Origin: Folioceros fuciformis
Lineage: Eukaryota; Anthocerotophyta; Anthocerotopsida; Anthocerotales
DNA: 29,334 nt
Direction of reading: 5' to 3'
Assembly: GCA_049999805.1 (NCBI GenBank)
Contig: JBNGIO010005633.1
Coordinates: forward strand, 1 to 29,334
The first letter of the stretch is position 1; the number at the start of each line of letters is the position of its first letter. A program made the translations under genes and the position numbers. The notes under the pieces were generated by a model that saw nothing but the letters and a program-made list of their open reading frames with translations, was not told the origin of the DNA and made no database searches. Shown piece by piece: positions 10,045 to 21,082 of this stretch.

Positions 10045-10424
10045 TTCCTATACTTCACACCTGCCATGCTTAGCCTTATCCAGGGAGCTGGACCTGGAAG
10101 GACAGGGACCAAACTCATCTGCATATCCAAGGGAACACGACCTGTTCATCAATCCGAGCTGACTCCAACATGCTGCTTAACCACAGCACCTCACCAGACC
10201 CCTTCAGCTTGAAGCCAGGCGATCGGGAGCTCGTCTTTACCTGGCCTGTCGCCCCGTCACATGGTAAAGAGCACGCCTCCCAGGTTCAGTATGATCCAGG
10301 AGAGCTCCACTTGGGAAGGAGAGGCAGCATAACATATCTGCAGAGCGAAGAGAACGAAAGCTCGTCTATTGTCCCAGCACATGGGAGGGCCCAAAAGTGA
10401 ATGTTGCCGCCAGAGGTCCAGCTC
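10045..10424. other. Intergenic stretch, no feature identified
   Basis: Lies between the PPR remnant and the AK6 exon-1 relic. A plus-strand open frame (10170-10400) and the continuation of a minus-strand frame from 10541 cross it without family motifs. If the AK6 duplication was larger, its decayed second exon should fall here, but I could not see the [12 protein letters not shown] motif in any frame. Confidence 0.45.
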
Positions 10425-10620
10425 CTTCTTGTGCTCTTGCTTGTGCCAACGGCCATGGCGCATAACCGATCCCACCCACGCATAGCTGCACAATGAACAA
10501 GAGGACATGTTGCCTGTGCCAATAGTGCAATTATTCCACAAGTTGGGTTGCTTCCGCCCATCCTAGTTTGTGCCCCACGCTAGCGGTAGTAAATTTTTGC
10601 GAACAGCAGCTTAGAATGCA
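10425..10620 (-). pseudogene. Partial AK6 copy: decayed exon 1 and upstream flank
   Basis: The minus strand from about 10561 resembles AK6 exon 1. Nucleotide blocks such as TTGCCTGTGCCA and GCTTCCGC (plus strand) are shared, and one frame reads TIGTGNMSSCSLCS against TPGTGKTSTCSLLA in AK6, then HKKELDLW against RDEELDCY. The Walker A Lys is lost (GTGN), and indels scatter the match over two frames. Similarity extends about 60 bp upstream of the start (TTTGCG...ACAGCAGCT in both). No exon 2 or 3 was found, so this is a truncated duplicate, not an alternative exon. Confidence 0.6.
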
Positions 10621-10770
10621 ACTAGCTCACTGTAGTGTGAAGGACATACGTCTCAAAGATATATGACAATATCAGCTGCATGCAATTCGGGGGTCTTCAT
10701 AGTGCCATTGGATCACTTTTGAGAATCAGTTCTGCGCGATTTGCAGTCATTTCTGCGTTGTTGACCGGCG
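10621..10770. promoter_or_regulatory. Valyl-tRNA synthetase upstream region
   Basis: About 150 bp separate the AK6 relic (minus) from the ValRS start (plus), so this short gap must hold the proximal ValRS promoter and 5' UTR. No clear TATA box is visible. An in-frame TGA at 10762-10764, three codons before the ATG, fixes the translation start downstream. Confidence 0.4.
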
Positions 10771-13700
10771 ATGGAGGCTGGGCAGGGCCGTCAAGATGAA
10801 GATCCTGAGCGCAAGAAGAAGAAGGAGGAGAAGGTGCGGCCGCTATCTGCTGCTAACCTGTCGCAGAGCCGCCATTTGTGTTGTGTTTAGGGGGCAGGAT
10901 CTTGCCGCCCTGTCTGATTCAGATTCCAACATTTTCTACAGGCCAGGGAGAAGGAGTTGAAGAAGCAGAAAGCTGCTCAGAAGGCAGAGGCAGCAAAAGC
11001 TGCCAAGGCCGCACCAGATGGGCCAGGGAAGAAGAAGGATGCTAAGGCCAAGCGGCCTGCAGAAGAGGTGGCTGATCCTCCCACGCCAGCTGGCCAGAAG
11101 AAGCAGCTGGCGGCTCTCATGGCCCCGTCCTACAGCCCTAAGGCTGTGGAGAGGAGGTCAGCTTTGGCATGCAGCTCTAGTGATGCAACTTGTAGCTGCT
11201 CGCCTTCTGTTGTGGTTCTCATTCTTCGGTTGTTGATGCAGCTGGTATGAGTGGTGGGAGGAATCGGGATTTTTTGTGGCCGACAACACGAGTACCAAGC
11301 CGCCGTTTGTGATTGTAAGCATTTTTCTCACTTCTGCTTCGTAGGCTGTGGAAGCAAGGATGTGGCTCAGCCCAAGTGTGGGTCCTACTGTAGGTAGTGC
11401 CCCCGCCAAACGTGACTGGTGCCCTGCACATTGGTCATGCCTTAACTGCTGCCATCCAGGTAAGAGATGATACCTTCTGGTTGGCGACTGAAGCATTACC
11501 GGAGGGCTCACTGGTTCACCGAGTTCTTTTCTGTTCTCTTAGGATTCCGTGGTCAGATGGCACAGAATGAGAGGTTACAATACTCTTTGGGTTCCAGGCA
11601 TGGATCATGCTGGCATTGCAACGCAGGTATCAACGTTCGCATTGCTCCTGCTGGTTCCACCATTGAAGTGTCGGCTTTCAGGGTTTAAGTTCTGTAGTTT
11701 CAGGGTTAGTGTAGGGTTTCAGGGTTTAAGGGATGTCAGGGCAAGGTACCGTGTCCAACTTTCTGCACCGTGACTACTGCAGGTAGTTGTGGAGAAGAAG
11801 ATCATGAGAGAAAGTAATCTGACAAGGCATGACATTGGTAGGGAAAAGTTCGAGGCAAAGGTACTCAGCTTGTGAACTGTGATACCCCGTGACCTGAAAA
11901 AGGGAATGTTTCCTGAAATATCGTTTGAGGCAGGTATGGGAATGGAAGAAGCAATATGGTGACACCATCTCGAGACAGCAAAGGAAAGTGGGGGCCTCGC
12001 TTGACTGGTCTAGAGAAGTATGTCTCTTGCATACCATCTCGTCATATATGTCATTGGTAGCCAGTGGTTTTGGAGAGTGATACGCCGGAGCATGTTGCAG
12101 TGTTTTACAATGGATGACAAGTTGTCCAATGCTGTAACCGAAGCATTTGTACGCCTGTATGACGAGGGCCTGATCTACAGGTTAGTATTGTCACCTTTAA
12201 ATCAGCGCCAAATGTCCTTCCGCACTATGTATGTATTCTTTCACTGCTTGTGCCTGACAAAAATGCACTGCAGGGATGATCGCCTCGTAAACTGGGATTG
12301 TACCCTTAAAACCGCAATCTCGGATATAGAGGTACCTCATTGCAGCATTTTCAAACAACACTCTCCTTACTGCGCTGACTTTCTCTCTATACGTGTATAT
12401 CTTCAAGGTGGACACGCATTTTGATCCAAATAACCCCCTGGGGCTGACCATTTTGGACCCTCCATCAGGTGGAGTATAAGGAACTAGAGAAGAGAGACGC
12501 AATTAAGGTACCAGGTTATGATGAGAGAGTGGAATTTGGTATCATCACATCTTTCGCATATCCGTTGGAAGGTGGGACTGGGGAAATTGTAGTAGCAACC
12601 ACTCGACCAGAAACTATGCTTGGTGATACAGCGGTAGCAGTTCATCCAAATGATGATAGGTATCGACATTTGCATGGCAAATTTCTCATCCACCCGTTCA
12701 ACGGGAGAAGAATCCCAATTATTTTAGATGCTGAGCTAGTGGACATGGCATTTGGAACTGGTGCGGTGAAGGTGGGTTTAGAATTAATTGCACCCGCGGT
12801 TTACTGGTTGTACGGCTGTTGGGATTTTTGACCCTTCATGCTGAGCATGTGACTTCATGTTTGTTCTTGGGTTTCTCCAGATCACCCCAGCGCATGATCC
12901 AAACGACTATGAGGTCGGTAAGCGGCACAACTTGGAGTTCATCAACATCTTTACAGATGACGGCAAGATCAACAGCAGTGGGGGACAAGAATTTGAAGGC
13001 CTAAAGCGGTTTGATGCTCGAATGAAAGTCCTCAAAGCATTGGAATCGAAGGTGGGGCATGGCATCCTTTTTGATGTGGTGTATGAGGATGGCAAAGGGG
13101 GTTTTGCACTTTGAGTGAGTTTGAGCTCTGGGTTCTCGGAAATTGATGAGGTTTGGATGTGGATCACAGGGACTTTATAGAGGAGTTGCAGACAATCCTA
13201 TGAAGCTTGGAATATGTTCCAGAAGCAATGATGTTGTGGAGCCCTTGGTCAAACCGCAGTGGTATGTTGACTGCCAGCAAATGGCTACGGACGCTAGCAA
13301 CGCGGTCAAGGAAGGCAAACTCAAAATCCTACCAAAGCTGTTTGAGGACACCTGGCATGCGTAAGTTATCCAAGTTGGTGCTTGATTGAATGTGTAGATG
13401 TGGACTGGTTTGCACATGCTGGATTGTGCAGGCAGGTAACTGAACACCAAAGGGAGCCTATGTTGACTTCGTTGTATAGTAGCTAGTAGCACCGATTTGC
13501 ATGACTGGAGATTGTTTTGGCGGATCGATCTGGTAGTGTGCTATTTCACAGGAGATAATTCTGGCGATCAATCTGGTAGTGCACTGTTTAACTCAAAGTG
13601 GAATTTCTTGCAGAAATTGAAACACCTCGTTCGCAATCTTGCAGATGGCTCAGGAACATTCGGCCTTGGTGCATATCGAGGCAGTTGTGGTGGGGTCATC

Positions 13701-15854
13701 GTGTCCCTGCATGGTATGCTCATTTTGATGACGATGAGCTGGAAGGAATAGGGTCCTATGATGATCACTGGATCGTCGGTAGAAACGAAACTGAAGCCAA
13801 TGCCATTGCCAATAAGAAGTTTGCTGGGAAGAAGTTCCGGCTGGAACAAGATCCTGATGTTTTGGACACATGGTTTTCGTCGGGGTTGTTCCCGTTCTCT
13901 GTGATGGGCTGGCCAGAGGAGACAGCGGATATGCGCACATTCTACCCAACATCTCTCCTTGAAACCGGACATGATATTCTTTTCTTCTGGGTAGCTAGGA
14001 TGGTAATGATGGGCATGAAGCTGACAAATGAAGTCCCGTTCAAACATGTGAGCCTTCCGTACTTGTTTTTGAGTTTGATAACTGCCTTGACTCTTCCTTT
14101 GTATGATTGCTGACAGCAGTCGTTCCTCGCAGGTTTTCCTTCACGCGATTGTGAGGGATGCCCAAGGTCGCAAAATGTCAAAGTCTTTGGGAAATGTGAT
14201 TGACCCCTTAGAAGTTATTTCAGGTATTACGTTGGAGGGCCTTCAGAGCAAGCTCACACAGGGTAACCTTGAGCAAGCTGAAGTAGAGAGGGCATCCAAA
14301 AATCTGGTGGCAGATTATCCAAATGGGATCATCGAATGTGGTGCTGATGCTCTTCGGTTTGCCCTTGTCTCCTACACAATGCAGGTTAGAACAATTCTTC
14401 GTTCATTTAAGTTCATACTCTTCTGAGGTGGCGTTTCTAATCACGATAGTAACCTTTGTGTCCTCTTGCAGCCGATGAAAATAAACCTCGATATTCAGCG
14501 GGTGGTGGGCTACAGGCAATGGTGCAACAAACTGTGGAATGCCATCCGCTTTGCGCTGATGAAACTCGGAACAGACTTCGCCCCTTCCAAGTCTATTGAT
14601 GTGGCTTCGCTACCATTTAGCTGCAAATGGATCCTGTCAGTGCTCAATAATACGATCTCCAAGACAAATGAGGCTTTTGCAAGTTATGACCTGACAGAAG
14701 CAACGACGGCTATTTATTCCTGGTGGCAGTATCAGTTATGTGATGTCTTCATCGAAGTCATAAAACCAGCTTTGTCAAGCAACAGCGATGAGGCAGATGC
14801 TGTTGCGACTAAGGCTGCTGTGAAGGACACTCTATGGATTTGCCTGGACACAGGCCTCCGGCTCCTGCATCCACTCATGCCCTTCATAACCGAGGAGCTA
14901 TGGCAGAGGCTGCCTCGAAAAGATCCCGTATCGTCGATCATGGTTGCAGAGTACCCATCCGCGCATGAGGTTGGTTGTTCTAGCATGGCTGGTACTGAAG
15001 CAAGGCTGTGCACCTTGTTTGTGAACCTGTGTGCCCACTAAACATTTGATGTGTGCAGCATTGGTCAAATCTGAAAGTAGAGACGCAGATGGGACTGACC
15101 GAATCAATTGTAAGGTCCGCAAGAGGGTTGCGGATGGCGAATGGTTTGCAGACTACGCAGAGGTAATGATCCACGAACATTGCTTGAATAATTTTTCTAA
15201 GCTTTGCAAGCAAGGTAGGCTCCTTTCTTACTTTCTCCTGAACCCTCCTTCCTGGAACAGGGAAGAGGCGGAGTTGTTTGTGGTCTCGAAGGACTCTGCT
15301 ATCTCGGCTGACATTGTCAGCCACGGCGTCCCCGTGATCTCAACCTTGGCATCTGTATCTGTGAAGGTGTGTGTCTCCGTGTGCTGTTGCCGTGCTTCAT
15401 GGATGTTGCCAGGCTTCAAAGACTGACAAAGTAAGGTGGGGCTTCCATCCTTTTCATCCAGGTCCTGGAAGACTCGGACCAACCTCCGGCGGGGTGTGCT
15501 GTTGCAATCGTGAACGCAAATGTGTCAGTGTACTTGCTCGTCAAAGGTCGGGTGAACGCTGGTTTGGAAATAGCCAAGTTGAAGAAGAGGAAAGATGAGC
15601 TTCTGAGGTAAGATCCGGCTGACCACCCCTTGGAAACCCCATGTCCGCCCATAGCTCCTCTCATGTTGCACGGCCCCTCTTGTCTCTGCGGTCACAGGCA
15701 ACAGGAGGCACTGACAGCGGCGATGAGCAGCTCGGGCTACGCGAAGGCTCCAGCTTGCGTGCAGGCCGAGAATAACGCCAAACTAGCGGAGTTGGCGACG
15801 GAGCTGGGAATCGTGGAAGAAGCAACTTGCAACTTCCAGGCCCTGGTGATCTAA
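10771..15854 (+). CDS. VARS: Valyl-tRNA synthetase, cytosolic type
   Basis: Class I synthetase that charges tRNA-Val and edits mis-activated Thr. Nineteen exons join in frame to 1,043 aa: 10771-10833, 10942-11156, 11242-11314, 11394-11459, 11543-11626, 11783-11860, 11934-12017, 12101-12180, 12274-12331, 12469-12771, 12881-13051, 13170-13360, 13645-14047, 14133-14384, 14472-14969, 15059-15162, 15261-15366, 15462-15607, 15698-15854. All introns are GT-AG, 73-284 bp. Residues 1-75 are Lys/Ala-rich. [13 protein letters not shown] (120-132) carries the HIGH motif. [13 protein letters not shown] (310-322) is in the CP1 editing domain. WWGH and [13 protein letters not shown] lie in exon 13, and KMSKS is at 637-641. 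From about 708 runs the anticodon-binding helical domain, then a C-terminal coiled-coil arm. An in-frame TGA just upstream argues against a transit peptide from this exon. Length is close to the plant family's ~1,100. Confidence 0.95.
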
Positions 15855-16480
15855 GCATGGCGCAGGCAGCTTTTCTTGTGACTGTGATTCGTGACTGGAA
15901 AGTCGTGCCAGTACCATTGTTCACGGGCGGGCGAATTCGCCCTGCCTACAGTTTTGTACACCATTGGACTCGATTTGTGTTCTCTTTTCCCCTTGCAGCA
16001 TCGTAAGCCAGTGGTGCGATCAGCATTATCCTTTTCCACAATACTCACCTTCTCAACCACCTGAATACATCGGGTAGTGGTTTATGATGGCCAAATCCGA
16101 AGAAAGCCCTTCAAAGCTTAACATAATCTCTGATGGCTAATCGTGCCCGTAATGCACACTGCCTCCGGAGTCGGGGATGCGGCTAGCAGGTTCAGCGTGC
16201 GAGGCTGCTCCTTGCGGGCCTGTGCCTGCAACGAGCAGCCTTGGCCGCCACTGCCTCCTTGGCCCGATGCTTAATTCTGGTCACGCTGGCGAGGGCACCG
16301 CGTCCGGGGACAATCTCATCCCCACGACATGGCACTTCTTTCAAGCGGACAGTCCCAAGTCAGGGCGGGACAGAAGCGCTCAGCCGCTATGATGCGCCAC
16401 GCTCTGCCCGCATAGGACTTCGGCTGGCCGCTGCCGACACTGGACTCTAGGGCGAAGCTCCTTCTCCTTCGGATTCCGCC
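15855..16480 (+). other. ValRS 3' flank and possible degraded N-terminal GT90 sequence
   Basis: The first part is the 3' UTR side of ValRS. From about 16150 the DNA becomes as GC-rich as the GT90 pseudogene that follows. A segment reading PTTWHFFQAD at about 16320-16350 may be part of the lost N-terminal region, but this is a guess. Stops prevent any continuous reading. Confidence 0.35.
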
Positions 16481-17215
16481 TGCCCCGCCTACTCCGAATG
16501 GATCTACGACAACCTGGCGCCGTGGCGGCAGCCCGGGGTCTCCCTAGCCAACGTCCTGCCGGCGAAGGAGTTTGCGGTTGCCGAGTTGTGATGCTGCACG
16601 GAGACTGTACGTCGAGTACTGTAACCGCTGCATGCAAGGCCGGTCCCTCTTCACCGTCTGGTCTCTGCCCCTTCTCCTGGAGCGATTCCCCGGCCGAATG
16701 CTCGACTCGTATCTCATGTTCGACTGGATGGACCGGCCGCCGATCCGCAAGGAGGGGGATGAGCACCGGCTCCAAGGAGGCGTCCCGTCTCCGCGCTTCC
16801 GCTACTGCAGCTACGAGGACCACTTCAACATCCCCTTCCCAGACTTGTCCTTCTGGCGCTGGCCAGAATCCCGGCTCCGACCACGGGCCAGCAATACGCT
16901 ACCGGCCACAAATCTTCCAGCCACACAATCTTCGACCGGGGCTGCCTGCTTCCTCCTAAGCATTATCTGCCGGTGGAGCGTGACCTGCTCTACGACAACG
17001 TCAAGCGCCTGGTGGAAAGGGGAAAACGAGTTCCTCACTAGATGATGATGGCTATGGCCGCAACCTCCTGGGATTTGTTGTTGAAGGACCTGAGTAGTAT
17101 GGACAATGCGTACAACGATACCCAAATCTTCTTCACCGAGTACTTCCGAACTGCTCACATAAAAGCCCTCCGTTCCTCGCCGAGCCGAGCCGCTTGAGGT
17201 GCCAAGATCCTGTGC
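16481..17215 (+). pseudogene. GT90 O-glucosyltransferase (rumi/KDELC-like, DUF821) pseudogene
   Basis: Intact family members are ER/Golgi-lumen glycosyltransferases with a CAP10 domain. Pieces of the domain appear in order but in different frames. At about 16481 is CPAYSEWIYDNLAPW, matching the family's C-x2-YF-WI-x2-DL-PW. At about 16605-16700 is LYVEYCNRCMQGRSLFTVW followed by LERFPGRM. At about 16715-16870 is LMFDWMDRP, FRYC and FPDLSFWRWPE (family FPDWSFWGWPE). At about 16937 is FDRGCLLPPKHYLPV and near 17115 a FFTEY segment. A TGA near 16590, frame changes, and missing conserved stretches after 16880 show it is dead. No introns are visible, so it may be a processed copy. Composition is much more GC-rich than its neighbours. 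Confidence 0.7.
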
Positions 17216-18131
17216 ACGACCACAACTTCCCGACGTTATAACCTTCTGGCTGCCTTTACTTCCCTGCACTATCCATTGCGTGTCAGGATATCAAACAAGC
17301 ATCTTCGATTGCAGGCTAACAGCCGAATCCTTGGATGGAACTTGACACAGATGCTTGCTTGCTTGTCTGGGTCAAGCTGTTCACTCACTGTTGGGAGAAG
17401 GATGTTTACTACTAATTAATGTGAAGCCTTCCAACCAAACCTCTTGCAAGCCCTGCATCCCACGTGAGCTCAATCAGTATCATTGAATGAGATCTGTGCA
17501 TTGCGTGTGTGCTTTGATGATCCATTCCATCATCGTCCTGACCCCTCTGCATTCAGCGAGGAGTCCGAGGTAGAAGGAAATGTGTAACAGCTATGACATG
17601 TATGCATGAACGTACATATGTACACACATTCTATCCGCCATGAATTGGAATGGAAGACGCGAGATATCTGGAAGAAAAGACAGAACTGCAGGGCTTGCAG
17701 GTGGCAAAGAGTGGAAAGAGATAGGCACCATGTGCGACCCGGTGGGTTGCTGAGCCGGCCACATTCTGGCTGTCAGCCGCCCCCCTTTTCAAAATTCCGT
17801 TTAGAGACGCGTATTAGAATTTAGGGTGCGCCTGGCATTTTCAAACCCACCTCCGGTTAGGTTTGGCAACGGCACCCGCCCAGGGGCGGTACGGAGAGCA
17901 TCGCGGCCGTCTCTGCGCTCTTCCCGCCATGTCTTCTTAACTCAGGTTACGCCTTACTCGCCGAGATCTACTCCTCGCTCTTCGGCTGCGTTACTCCCTG
18001 CAGGTTCGCATTCCTCACGGCCCGCGCACTCCCTGCCGTTGCCGCCGTCCGCCCTCCGCTCTGCTGCTGCCGGAGCCTCGTTGCACCTCAGTGTTCCAGG
18101 CGCGTTTCTCTCAGCTCGCCCTTCTGCCAAG
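17216..18131 (+). promoter_or_regulatory. Beta-tubulin upstream region and likely 5' leader exon
   Basis: About 900 bp with no recognised coding sequence between the GT90 pseudogene and the tubulin leader. The pyrimidine-rich, CG-rich part from about 17880 to 18131 looks like transcribed leader. The open frame 17826-18218 inside it has no family signature. No TATA box could be assigned with confidence. Confidence 0.4.
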
Positions 18132-18399
18132 GTTTGCTACGCCCTGTCCTGCGCTTCCGATGCACCACGGGATGAGGATGTTTGGTGCTGTTTTCTAGGA
18201 GTCCGGGACTGGTTGTAGCTGGCATCTGGTTCGTTTCAGTGCCTCCCTGCTCTTCATTGTTCCGGCCTGCGCTTCTACGGCTACGGTTCCGCTTTCGGTC
18301 AACGGGTTTGAGTCGGTTTCGAAGCAGAAGTAGCGGGAGGTGCGGTGCTCTGAGAACAGCGCTTTAATCCAATGTCTTGTCGGTTGTCTTGCATTGCAG
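18132..18399 (+). other. Candidate 5' UTR intron of the beta-tubulin gene
   Basis: CCAAG|GTTTGC at 18131/18132 is a plausible donor, and TTGTCTTGCATTGCAG ending at 18399 is a strong pyrimidine-rich acceptor only 13 bp before the tubulin ATG. The 268-bp stretch is T-rich, as plant leader introns are. The acceptor is convincing; the donor could lie elsewhere in 17900-18300. Confidence 0.4.
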
Positions 18400-18412
18400 G
18401 ATCTCTGCCAAG

Positions 18413-19955
<1,543 letters not shown>

Positions 19956-21082
19956 TCTATTCTCGGTAGGGGTGAAGTGACCTCCTGGTTTTGTCACGTC
20001 GTTATGTGTGAGGACATTTGAATCTGGGGTTTTGCATCTCCCGGAACTTGTGTTTTATCCAAGTTTCGTCGTCGAGAAAGTTAGTGCGCGCTATGCTTGC
20101 TTGACCTCTAATAATTACTTTGTCAATTGCTGTTCTCTTTTTATCAATGTACGGTGGTGAACCCTTAGTTCACTTAGAGCTGTACATTATGCGAGCTCGT
20201 CGCTCGCTTCCAAGTTTGAGCGTACGAAGTTTTCTTCACTCTAAACTAGCCAGCTGTTGCGTACTAATTCTCCCCATCCTCGCTCGCCCTTGGCGGCCGG
20301 CGCATCTTCTGATCAGGGGTTATGCATTGGGTCTGGTGCCGTGGGCATCCTGCGTCTCGGCGCTGTTTTCACAGACCACTGTAGCCTTTTCACCTACGTC
20401 TGCGCCACTTGGCGGGCCTCGAGTGCAACGCGTGAGAATCCTTCTCTCACTAGTTCAAATCTATCCAGTCTAACGGGCCTTTTTTCACTTCCAGAAATTT
20501 ATTGCGCCCGGACAACTGGTGTAGAACGAACGTCTGCTGTGCCGAACGGTTTCTTCGCTTGGAGAAATCTGTCGTTCACAGACAACAGGTCATCTGAAAC
20601 GCCGAACGCCTTTACCACATCCTTGAAGAAATCTGATGCGCCGACCTCTTCTTTCAGTGTTGCACCATATGCTTTCTCACTAGGAAAAAACTTCCGCCCA
20701 GGGCATTCAATTCGCTGTGAGAAACCCATTGCGTTCTAGAGTTCAATACGTTTTCACTTAGAACAGAACGCGTTGTTGGGTCTACCCCGAGAAATCTCTG
20801 GCTTCTCCTTTATTTGAAATCCGACACGTCCTTCACGAAGTAAGAACGAATGAAAGGCAGACTCTGCCCTCGTCACAATTGCTGCTGAACGTGTATACAT
20901 GTTTTTATTGCAACTCTGAAATTTTCTAACTCTAACTTCGAATCATGCGCCAATTCTGGAGAGAGTATTGTTCGACCGTCACAATCCTGTACACTATCCA
21001 CATGTTGAAGGCTTATTCACAGTGCCACTCATCTTTTTCCGACTCATCCCTGGCTAATTCATCGAAAATTAATCCGCCGGAT
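19956..21082. other. Convergent intergenic region between beta-tubulin and ACBP genes
   Basis: Holds the 3' UTR of beta-tubulin (plus) and of the ACBP gene (minus). A plus-strand open frame of 160 codons (20257-20739) is the longest. It is low in conserved features, has no motif or signal peptide and no apparent exon partners, so I do not call it a gene. Confidence 0.55.

Noticed and set aside
10957-11250. 97-codon frame at the ValRS N-terminus read through 11157 as a separate small gene
   Set aside because: It is ValRS exon 2 reading into intron 2; the conserved sequence continues at 11242 after splicing.
15202-15214. Possible 13-bp micro-exon in ValRS intron 16 (AG|...|GT boundaries)
   Set aside because: Including it puts the next exon in the wrong frame; direct joining of 15162 to 15261 gives the conserved-looking [12 protein letters not shown] sequence.
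20257-20739. 160-codon plus-strand open frame between beta-tubulin and ACBP
   Set aside because: No family motif, signal or exon partner; lies in the 3' flanks of two convergent genes.
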